Source: Cyclostephanos tholiformis
Taxonomy: Eukaryota > Bacillariophyta > Thalassiosirophyceae > Thalassiosirales > Thalassiosiraceae
DNA: 16,386 bases
Direction: 5' to 3'
NCBI GenBank assembly: GCA_036939975.1
Contig: JALLPB010000296.1
Coordinates: 1-16,386 of the forward strand
Made by a program: the position numbers and the translations under genes. Positions 9,057 through 16,386 of the stretch are shown piece after piece; position 1 is the stretch's first letter, and each line of letters opens with the position of its first letter. The notes beneath the pieces are model-generated. The model made no database searches. It saw only the letters and a list, made by a program, of their open reading frames with translations, and had not been told where the DNA came from.

Positions 9057-12000
9057 ATGCCCTCAATCAGTGCCAACAGATCAGTGGAGAGAGTTGGCGG
9101 CAGTGGAGGAGGGAAGCGAAAGCGACGGAAGGACGATGACTTGAAGACTACGACATCGACGACTACGAACGAGCCCCCCGCGGTCATGGTGGGAATAGAT
9201 CACGACCTAGAAGACGACGACGACTATGTCATCGACGATCGACGAACGCCTCCACGACGAATGCCACGCGATGCCGAGCCGGCGGTGCGACGACGACGTA
9301 GCACGATGATCCCACGAACGGGCCGACGGGTGGTGGTGAGGGGGGGGAGGCGGATGGCATCGTCGTTGCTACTCGCGCTCCTCGCGATGACTCGAACGGC
9401 ATCGACGGTGGACGTCGTCGTATTCGACATCGCGTTGCCGTCGTCGTCGGAATCGGAATCGTCGTCCTCTTACTCTTCGTCGGGGGGGGGTAGCAGCAGG
9501 GGTGGGGGGGGGAGGGGATTGTCCAAGCGTCGTCGTCGTCGTCGTAGTAGTAGTAGTGGTAGTAGTAGTGGTAGTAGTGGTGGTCGTAATCGCGATTTTC
9601 CTGACGGCGGCGATTTGGAGGAGGAGGAGGAGGACGAAATTCCTCCTCCCTTTCCTCTCACATCCGCTGCTGCCGCCGCGGCGATGAAAGATATGCCGCC
9701 GCGTGAGGTGGAGGATATCGTCTATGATGACGACGATTACTCCTACCATCCATGCTCGGACTGGAGTCGACTACGTATTACGTCGTACGACGAATGTCTG
9801 CTATTCGCGACGACCTGCGATGATGGAAATGGCGTCATTTTACCCGTCCTCTTCTGCGATGCGAAGTACGACGACGGCATCGTTTACGATGACGACGACG
9901 TCGACGATCCGGGTAAGAACGGCACGAAAGACGACGCCGACGCCGGAGATGTCGATGCCGACGAGCATCGTCGTAGTCATCATCGCGGTAAAGGTCGGCA
10001 AGGACGACGACGACGACGACGGTATAGGAATCACCCCTACCGTCGTTTCCTATCCCTCTTGCCGCTGACGTTACTCCTATTGCTCCTCTTTCGCCTATTA
10101 ACGAGCACGACCGACGAATTCTTCAGTCCCGGATTGGAAATGTTCAGCCTGCAATTGGGCCTGCCGCCGCGATTCGCGGGCGTTACCCTCCTGGCGTTGG
10201 GAAATGGCGCCCCGGACGTGGCGGCGACGATGAACGCAATGCTCGCCACCGGAAAGGGGGGGGGCGGGGGCGGCGGCGGCGAGGACAAGGGATACGAGAT
10301 GGCGCTGGGAGAACTCACGGGAACTTGCATGTTCGTCACAACGGTCATATTCGGCATCATCGTGATCGCCGTCGGCGGCGGCGGAAACGACGGCGCAGTC
10401 GGCGTGCCATGTCGTGGATCTCTATTGCGAGACATCGCCGTCCTCGTTTTGGTGTGCGTCATCAGCATGTGGTACTTGCGATGCGGCATCATCGACATCG
10501 GATTCGTGTACGTCATGTTGGGGATATACGCGTGTTACGTGATGTTGGTATTATTCGCCGACGCGCATCACGTATTCTATCACGTCCCTCGACGAACGAG
10601 GATGGAGGAGGAGGAGGAGAAGAGGAAGGGAAAGGTAGGGATGGGCGCCTCGATGGACGACGAGGGGATGGGAGAATGTGAAGGTGCGATGGGAACTTCC
10701 CCTCCCGCCGTCGCGATGACGTCGACGAGGATGACGGACGAGGGTGCGCGCGACGGATCGTCGTCGGTACCGAACGACCGAACGCCATTGATGTACTCGT
10801 CGTCGTCATCCCTCCCTCCTCCGTCGCATCGTCATCCCCGAAAACACAGCCACACGCTCGGGGAGACTGTCATCGTGGCCATCAGCAACTATAGCTGCGC
10901 AGAGGAGGACGAGGTGGGGGAGAAGATGGAGGAAAAGGTAAAGCATCGTCATCGGACGGCCATAGTCGATCGATGGGCGCCCGTCCAAGACGATGGCACG
11001 GAGCCGCTAGTTACCTTCCATCCCAATCACGGCGTTCATCCCCATCATCCCGGCGGACCGTCCCTATTAAGAATGATTAGCGACGACGGAACCGCGCGCT
11101 CGGTCTCCGCCGCCGCGATCGTCAGACTGCATTCGTCGAGCTTTAGCGACGACGGGGGGGCAGCGACGACCCGTCCGCCATCGACTAGTTCGGTCGAGGC
11201 AACGTCGTATATCGAATGCGATATCGCCATTCGAGGGGGGGGCGCCGCCAACGCCGAGGGAGATCGTATGGCGAATTCGTCCTTCCCCCCGCACAGCGTC
11301 AGACCCAACAGCTGGAAGGAGGCGTATCACGCCAATGCGACAGAATTCTCGGAGCATTGGCGAGATTTCTTCAATGGCATATATTCTAAAAACCGCAATC
11401 AGGATACGAACGATGATAACAGCCTTTGGGAAATTATCGCCCTCACAGTTGAGTTGCCCTTTACGATCGCGCGAAAGGTGGGTCTGTCTCTCATCTATTG
11501 TTCACCCGTGTGTTTACCCTTTTGAGTATCGTCCCTTCCACCCCTATCACTCCTTTTTTCCCGAATCAGCTGACGAATCCGGTCCCATGCGATGGTTACT
11601 ACTGCCGACCTCTCGTTGCCGTGTCCCTGATTCTCTCTCCAATATGGCTTTGGTTTTATTTCCTTGATCAATTTGACGTGGATATCTTTTCATCGTACGC
11701 TGGATATGTCTTATCGACGATGACGCTGGCGATGGGTCTAATCGTTATTCGATACGCCCCCGGTGGCAATGGTCCGATGGATTTTTACATGGTGGTGAGC
11801 AGGAGCAAAACGCTCTTATATATGTTATTTCAGTGTGTGTGTATTTATGCGCAAAATATGATATTGTAGGCCTCCAAATCAAATTCTCCTCGACTTTGCG
11901 CTCACATGATTGGTTTTATCATCGTAGGTGCCGCTAACTCTTTTTGGCTTCGCGATTGCTGCTACATGGCTCGACTCCATCGCGGATAAACTCGTCGAGA

Positions 12001-12401
12001 TCTTGGAGCTCTTTGGCATCATACTCGAAATACCATCGACCGTTCTCGGCCTCACGGTCCTAGCTTTCGGAAACTCAATACAAGATCTCGTGGCGAATTA
12101 CACCCTCTCGAAGAAAGGACTATCAACTATGGCAACGACTGCGTGCTTTGCGGGGCCAATATTCAACCTGTGCGTCGGACTCGGATTTGGCTTTTGGGCG
12201 TTGATGAAGAGCACGGGCAAGAGTGAAATTCTCGTCGAGTTGCCGCGCAATATAGCCACGGGATTTATATTTACCATTTCCAACTGCGCACTGATTATAT
12301 TCGTGGGTTTGGTCATAGGAAAGGGACTAATTGGATGGGGTTACGGCTATGTGGCTTGTGGTTTGTACATGGTTTATGTTCTTATTTCGCTGTATGTCTA
12401 A
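9057..12401 (+). CDS. Cation/calcium exchanger, CCX/NCLX (SLC8B1/SLC24A6) type
   Basis: Exons 9057-11477, 11570-11794 and 11928-12401 join in phase 0 to give 1039 residues. The family swaps Ca2+ for Na+, K+ or Li+ across a membrane. Alpha-1 carries AGVTLLALGNGAPDV (acidic D387) and alpha-2 carries GLTVLAFGNSIQDLV (D935) followed by ACFAGPIFNLCVGLG, as in CCX/NCLX rather than NCX, which has E at this site. A Cys-rich luminal segment (about 232-270, HPCSDW to LFCDA) precedes the first core helix, as in NCLX. Helices occur at about 329-347 and through 375-500. A hydrophilic loop of about 270 residues with His clusters separates the two halves, and LTNPVPCDGYYCRPL starts the second half. M100 begins a signal-peptide-like segment (MASSLLLALLAM). 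Length exceeds human NCLX because of low-complexity insertions. Membrane location (mitochondrial, vacuolar or plasma) cannot be decided. Confidence 0.9.
9528..9584 (+). repeat. CGT and AGT/GGT trinucleotide array in coding exon
   Basis: Six CGT units (9528-9545) run directly into 13 AGT or GGT units (9546-9584). They encode Arg6 and then a Ser/Gly run in the N-terminal low-complexity region of the exchanger. Ser is AGT here but mostly TCG in the rest of the exon, which fits recent microsatellite expansion rather than selected codon use. Confidence 0.85.
11478..11569 (+). other. Exchanger intron 1
   Basis: The donor is GTGGGT after AAAG, and the acceptor is preceded by a pyrimidine tract (TCCTTTTTTCCCGAATCAG). 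The length is 92 nt and the phase is 0. Splicing joins PFTIARK to LTNPVPC, restoring the conserved segment before the second set of helices. Unspliced RNA stops within about 16 codons of the donor (TGA at 11523-11525). Confidence 0.85.
11795..11927 (+). other. Exchanger intron 2 with tandem donor
   Basis: The donor is GTGAGC at 11795; a second GT three bases upstream (11792) would also keep the frame and drop one Val. The acceptor is TTTTATCATCGTAG at 11927. The length is 133 nt and the phase is 0. Splicing joins DFYMV to VPLTLFGFAIA, which leads into alpha-2. Retention ends the protein before alpha-2 (TAG at about 11867). Confidence 0.85.
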
Positions 12402-12956
12402 GGAGAGAATAGCACCAAAATATCACCGAGAGAGTATTGCTTGCCGCTCTGAGTACGCTGCATGACAAAAGATGAGTTGGGAAAATAATTAGTTATGTCT
12501 TTTTGACAAAAATGACATGGCTTGGTAAAACGGATTTTACTAAAATACTTCAATCGCCTTTCAAGAATAAAATTGGCTGGCTGATCACCAGGTACGCATC
12601 TTGCATAGTTGGGAATCGGATGCCGATGGAGGAAGTTTTTACGTGCGGGGATGATCAGCGAGGCATCAAGCGCTACTGAGCAAGTAGAAGCATTCGATTC
12701 TGGTAACTGCTAATGCGAGTGTATCCTTTGACTAGCAAACTGGTTCACCTAATGATTTTGCGGCGGGGCTAAGGGCGTGCACGCCATTAAACCCGTTTAT
12801 GAGGTGTCTATCTCGTTTTCTATGAAATTAAATATTAGTATTCGATGTGAAAGTAAAAACAAAAACTTTTTCCTGGTATGCATCTAGCAATAGTCAGATA
12901 CTTTTTGATAGAAAAAATGGCCAAGAAGCAGGAAAGTTTCATCATATGTGGTCAGC
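12402..12956. other. Convergent intergenic spacer, 3' UTRs of two genes
   Basis: The exchanger (+) and the repeat-protein gene (-) converge here, so the spacer should hold both 3' UTRs and both polyadenylation regions. It is AT-rich. I looked for tRNA T-arm motifs and stable hairpins and saw none that convinced me. Short frames in it are chance. Confidence 0.65.
12566..12571 (+). terminator. Candidate poly(A) signal for exchanger gene
   Basis: AATAAA lies about 165 nt after the exchanger stop codon, in the expected orientation. Diatom polyadenylation signals are not strictly AATAAA, so this is only a candidate. Confidence 0.4.
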
Positions 12957-15900
12957 TCACGTCCACATCGCTGCCTCCTCCTCAAATGCTTGCAACATTG
13001 CACCCACACTTTTTTCCACCGTTCCAGCACTTTCCTTTTCGTCTTCAACTTTAACAAATTCAATGACATCGTTTTTGGAGGCAAAGTAATCCAAGCCGAG
13101 TTTGGACTTTTCATCACGGGGGTCGCGGCTTGGTCGGACGTAATACCAATCGTGCAGCGGATTGTACTTGCCGGCCTTTATGACTTGCCAACCTGCCGTT
13201 TCGAGCAATGGCCAAAGGCTGCTCCATTCATACAAGTCGTGCCTGGATGCAGAGGAGCATGACTTGGCAGAAGATGGCAGAGGGATGGCCGGATCCTGTG
13301 GCTTTGTTCTGCAGTCGGGTGGAGTGCTCAGCGGTCCAGCAGGCGTTTCGCTCACTTTTATTTTTGATGATATTAATAGGTAATCGATTTCATGCATTCG
13401 TCCTCTTGCATGATGTTTCTCAATTGATTTTGCTTCATTATATGGCACCATGGCAGCTTGGGTTGCTGCATTCGGCTGTTGCTGCTCCTCATCCATATTT
13501 TTAATCGATGTCGAGGTTACCATGGAGGAACGTCTTGCGAATTCAACGGCAGCATCCTCAGAGAGGAAAAAGTCAACACCCAGCTTGCTCGTACCATCTC
13601 CGGGATCGCAGCTAGGACGGCAATAATACCAATCATGCAATTTGTTGTACTTTCCAGCGCTAATTGCTCTCCATCCTTCCCTTTGTAGCGCTTGCCAAAC
13701 TCCCCTTTTTTCGAATGGATCGACTGCCGGCTGAGATCGCAAAGACAAGTCGACACTGGATGACGCCGTGGCGACTTGATGGCCCTCGCCTTTCTGGCGC
13801 TTGCTCCCTGGAGCGATACTCTCCACGGAATTACAGCTGCGTTTCTTACCGTCAACGTCACCGCCACTGCCAGAGGTAGCATCCGATCGTTCGACGCAGC
13901 CACCATCTCCCCTCCAACCGTAATTCCTAGTTGCGAAGCGTCGCACGTCTTCTACTGAGACGAAGAAATCTCTTCCCTTCACGCCATCCTTTACCTTACA
14001 ACCCGGTTTAATATAATAATAATCAGTCATGAGTCCTGTGCCCGTCTTCCATGTCCAACCGCTTCGTCTCATTTTATCCCACGCGTGTTTCCATGGTTCA
14101 TTGGGGTCAATGTCGCATGATAGCGGTGGAACATTTTCGTCCGAGCACTCATCCGAAAATAGATTCTTCGTACGAAAGCCGGATTGGCTAAAGGTGCTCT
14201 CGTCATCGGTGTCATTGATTGCGGTGTACTCGTTTTGACGAGCATTACGTTTGGTCGTTCCCTCCTCAGCGCGGACGTCTTTCGCCTTCGCGGGCTTCTT
14301 TGCACGTTTCTCTACCCTATGAGGATTATCCTTCTGGACCTCGTGTGCGCTAACATTCGTCGTCCGATCGGTCTTGATTACCCGACCGGCGGCGACGGGA
14401 GCCGCGCCATGTTCTACGCCGCATCCCCCCCTCCAGCCGTAATTCCTCGCGGCGAATTTCTGTACGTCCTCCAGTCTCACGAAATAATCCTGCCCCTCGA
14501 CTCCTCCCCCGACCTTGCAGTCGGGCTTGATGTAAAAGTAATCCAACATCAGTCCGGTCCCGGTTCGCCATGTCCATCCACTTCGGAGCATTTTTGTCCA
14601 CACTTCCCTCCACGGCTCGTACGGATCGTCGAGCTTCATCGTCCCACCGTTGACGCCGAGGAGGAGCGGCGGGACACTCTCCCCACAATGCCTGGCGTGA
14701 TCCTCGATCCTCGAGAATAGCTCCTCCCGCGAAATCGTTGACGACGATGCCCCCTGGTGCCAACCGTAACAATCGCGTGCGAATTCCATCGCGTCCTCGA
14801 CGCGCACGAAGTAATCCCGACCGGGCAATCCTCCCTGGACCTTGCATTTTGGCTTGATGTAGTAATAGTCGGTCATGAGGCCGGACCCACCCTTCCAAGT
14901 CCAGCCGTGGCGTTTCATGGCGGACCAGACATCCTTCCAGGAGGGGACCGCTTCCTCACTTGTCATCGTGCTCAGCGCCGCGACGCCATCGCCACCCGTC
15001 CTTCGAGACGGATCGTGGGACGAGGGAGCGGATCCCGAGACGGACTCGGCGGTGGCGTCCCGTTTGCCCGATGCCGTGTCGGCGCCGTCGGTAATCTCCC
15101 CCTTCGACGTCTTGCCACCGTAATTCGAGGCTCCGTCGGCCCTCTTCTTTTTAACGCGCCCTCCTCCCCCCTTCTTAGTTTCGTCACCGGTCCTCATCGT
15201 CGTGGCATCGACGTCATCTCCTCGGCCATGTTTGCCCACGGCGTCGGCGCCCTTGACGACCTTCCCATTCGTTTCCGTAGTCGTCGTCCCGGAAATCTTC
15301 ACGACGGTGGAAAATATCGTCCTCTCCACGTTTTGGCACGCCTCGCCACCGCGGGCGGCACCGTCCTTCCCCTTCTTCGTCGTCCGCTTCTCCCCCCCCA
15401 CCCCACGGACGCCCCCCCCCTTCCCCACGCCGCCGTTGTTCGGCGCATCGTCATCGTCATCGTCTTCGTCGTCCCTAGTACTCCTCGGCGGCATCGGATC
15501 GGCGCCGACATCGATCGCCAGGCAATTCAACGCCACGTCGATCGCCGCGCGCAGGCGTCGTACGTGCGCCTCCATCGCATCCGCATCCGCATCCTCATCC
15601 TCGTCCCCGTCGTTTTTTCCGTCGTTTCCAATGCCGCGCCTCCGCCCCGCCCGTCGTCGTCTCCTCAGCCGTCTCATGACCTCGTCGCACGCTCGTTCCA
15701 TCTCGAACTGTCCGTCGACGAAGTCCATCGTCGCACTCGTGCCCGTACCACCGCCCGCGCCATCGCCATCACCATCCCCCACCACGACGCCGCCGCCGTC
15801 GTCGTCGTCGTTGAACGGGTCGATCCCGTCCAATCGCAGTAGGCGCATGTTCGTTTCCGGGAAGCGCGTCGTCGGATCGATGTCCCACCCGATCAACCTC

Positions 15901-16386
15901 GCGATGGCCACGTCGGGACGGCGCAGGTGCTCCACCAACAGCCTCGCCTTGATCACCCTGGGCGCCCCCGGGGGCATGTCGCGTATGACCTCGGCGAGGT
16001 TGCGATACACCAGGGCGGGCCAATGCCGCATCATCGACGTCGACGTCGACGTCGTCGGGGAGGACGAGGAGGAGGAATCGCGATTCGCGACGACGACGGG
16101 GGTGGGGGGGAGACATCCCGACGGCAGGGGTACGAATTTCAATCGCTCGTGACTCGGGAATTCGTCCGGCGACGATCGGTATCGTCGATACTGTCGAATC
16201 GCATCCTCCTCCTCCTCCGCATCCTCGTTCGTTCCCCCCCCCCCCCTCGTCGTCGACGTCTCCGGGGCGAAGGCGGCGTCGTCGTCGTCGTCGTCGTCGA
16301 AGACGACGAAGCCGACGCAACGCGATCGATGATCCGGCGCGGCGGACCCCCCCTCGCGCGCCGCCGCCGCCGGCGGCGGTGGCGGC
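12957..16386 (-). CDS. Large nuclear-type protein with five tandem ~64-residue repeats, 5' incomplete
   Basis: The frame is open from the window's right edge to the TGA at 12957-12959 (at least 1142 residues). The first in-window ATG is at 16034, but upstream codons look protein-like (AIRQYRRYRSSPDEF, ERLKFVPLPSG), so the real start probably lies outside. A conserved-looking helical block follows that ATG (LVYRNLAEVIRDM, VEHLRRPDVAIARLIGW), then long acidic, Gly and Lys-rich disorder with NLS-like VKKKR and KRAKKPAKAK. Five copies of one domain follow: 14757-14948, 14427-14618, 13908-14099, 13527-13715 and 13041-13232. Copies 1-3 share W-x(7)-GWTW, G-GLM-DY-YIKP-CKV and G-D-F, ending in YGW; copies 4-5 have AGKYN-LHDWYY-RPS and SKLG-D-F. 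I do not recognise the family. Nuclear DNA, histone or protein binding is inference. Confidence 0.75.
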   Translation of the reverse strand, partial: PPPPPAAAAREGGSAAPDHRSRCVGFVVFDDDDDDDAAFAPETSTTRGGGGTNEDAEEEEDAIRQYRRYRSSPDEFPSHERLKFVPLPSGCLPPTPVVVANRDSSSSSSPTTSTSTSMMRHWPALVYRNLAEVIRDMPPGAPRVIKARLLVEHLRRPDVAIARLIGWDIDPTTRFPETNMRLLRLDGIDPFNDDDDGGGVVVGDGDGDGAGGGTGTSATMDFVDGQFEMERACDEVMRRLRRRRRAGRRRGIGNDGKNDGDEDEDADADAMEAHVRRLRAAIDVALNCLAIDVGADPMPPRSTRDDEDDDDDDAPNNGGVGKGGGVRGVGGEKRTTKKGKDGAARGGEACQNVERTIFSTVVKISGTTTTETNGKVVKGADAVGKHGRGDDVDATTMRTGDETKKGGGGRVKKKRADGASNYGGKTSKGEITDGADTASGKRDATAESVSGSAPSSHDPSRRTGGDGVAALSTMTSEEAVPSWKDVWSAMKRHGWTWKGGSGLMTDYYYIKPKCKVQGGLPGRDYFVRVEDAMEFARDCYGWHQGASSSTISREELFSRIEDHARHCGESVPPLLLGVNGGTMKLDDPYEPWREVWTKMLRSGWTWRTGTGLMLDYFYIKPDCKVGGGVEGQDYFVRLEDVQKFAARNYGWRGGCGVEHGAAPVAAGRVIKTDRTTNVSAHEVQKDNPHRVEKRAKKPAKAKDVRAEEGTTKRNARQNEYTAINDTDDESTFSQSGFRTKNLFSDECSDENVPPLSCDIDPNEPWKHAWDKMRRSGWTWKTGTGLMTDYYYIKPGCKVKDGVKGRDFFVSVEDVRRFATRNYGWRGDGGCVERSDATSGSGGDVDGKKRSCNSVESIAPGSKRQKGEGHQVATASSSVDLSLRSQPAVDPFEKRGVWQALQREGWRAISAGKYNKLHDWYYCRPSCDPGDGTSKLGVDFFLSEDAAVEFARRSSMVTSTSIKNMDEEQQQPNAATQAAMVPYNEAKSIEKHHARGRMHEIDYLLISSKIKVSETPAGPLSTPPDCRTKPQDPAIPLPSSAKSCSSASRHDLYEWSSLWPLLETAGWQVIKAGKYNPLHDWYYVRPSRDPRDEKSKLGLDYFASKNDVIEFVKVEDEKESAGTVEKSVGAMLQAFEEEAAMWT
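13041..13232 (-). repeat. Repeat domain copy 5 (class B)
   Basis: This 64-residue copy runs from YEWSSLW to EFVKVED with AGKYNPLHDWYYVRPSRDP and LGLDYF. It is the last copy, 26 residues before the C-terminus, and about half identical to copy 4 by eye. Confidence 0.85.
13527..13715 (-). repeat. Repeat domain copy 4 (class B)
   Basis: This 63-residue copy runs from FEKRGVW to EFARRSS with AGKYNKLHDWYYCRPSCDP and LGVDFF. It keeps the W, GW, DxYY, P and GxDxF framework but differs from class A elsewhere. The linker from copy 3 is 64 residues and contains GSKRQK. Confidence 0.85.
13908..14099 (-). repeat. Repeat domain copy 3 (class A)
   Basis: This 64-residue copy runs from EPWKHAW to YGWRG with GWTWKTGTGLMTDYYYIKP and GRDFF. 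The linker from copy 2 is 109 residues and is acidic and Lys-rich. Confidence 0.85.
14427..14618 (-). repeat. Repeat domain copy 2 (class A)
   Basis: This 64-residue copy runs from EPWREVW to YGWRG with GWTWRTGTGLMLDYFYIKP and GQDYF. By hand it matches copy 3 at about 45 of 64 positions. The linker from copy 1 is 46 residues. Confidence 0.85.
14757..14948 (-). repeat. Repeat domain copy 1 (class A)
   Basis: This 64-residue copy runs from VPSWKDVW to YGWH with GWTWKGGSGLMTDYYYIKP and GRDYF in the middle. It is the first of five copies in the protein and the most GC-rich with copy 2. Confidence 0.85.

Noticed and set aside
11498..11869. Independent gene between the exchanger exons
   Set aside because: Its middle part is exchanger exon 2 and joins in phase with both neighbours; the ends are intron sequence.
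12600..12760. Possible tRNA in the convergent spacer
   Set aside because: GGTTCACC-like sequence is present, but there is no paired acceptor stem, D-arm or anticodon arm.
16140..16142. TTG as start of the repeat-protein gene
   Set aside because: TTG initiation is not expected in a nuclear gene, and the frame stays open and protein-like upstream to the window edge.
15202..16152. 316-residue open frame on the plus strand
   Set aside because: It is antisense to the repeat-protein gene and consists of Ser/Pro runs from the complementary trinucleotide repeats.

Overview
The window looks like nuclear DNA of a diatom, probably a centric one (inference). The evidence is eukaryotic: long exons with a few short GT-AG introns, separate monocistronic genes, GC-rich coding exons between AT-rich spacers, and many in-frame Asp, Gly, Ser and Thr homopolymers. 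A large surface protein also carries an ectodomain of a kind I associate with diatom genomes. No bacterial operon, mobile element, CRISPR array, rRNA or tRNA is visible.

Layout: (1) 1-1696 is an AT-rich spacer with an imperfect 31-bp tandem duplication, a 12-bp direct repeat and a G-run array. (2) 1697-4348 (+) is a single-pass membrane protein with two extracellular domains, a Ser/Thr/Pro stalk, one transmembrane helix and an acidic tail. (3) 4871-8371 (+) is a two-exon gene for a three-RRM RNA-binding protein; its first exon adds a mitochondrial-type presequence and a Gly/Arg-rich region. (4) 9057-12401 (+) is a three-exon gene for a cation/calcium exchanger of the CCX/NCLX (SLC8B1) type, with both alpha repeats recognisable. 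(5) 12957-16386 (-) is an incomplete gene, open at the right edge, for a large hydrophilic and probably nuclear protein with five copies of a ~64-residue Trp/Tyr-rich domain in two subclasses. I do not recognise that domain as a named family. Genes 4 and 5 converge on a 555-bp spacer.

The genes do not form an obvious pathway: a surface protein, an organellar RNA-binding protein, an ion exchanger and a putative nuclear repeat protein. The best candidate for something undescribed is the five-repeat protein, whose motif order resembles the methyl-CpG-binding (MBD/TAM) fold. Next are the presequence/RRM gene, which has a tandem NAGNAG acceptor and an in-frame ATG inside its intron, and the exchanger, which has a polyglycine insertion in its alpha-1 repeat and His clusters in its regulatory loop. 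Exon borders were set by hand from frame and splice consensus and need transcript data.
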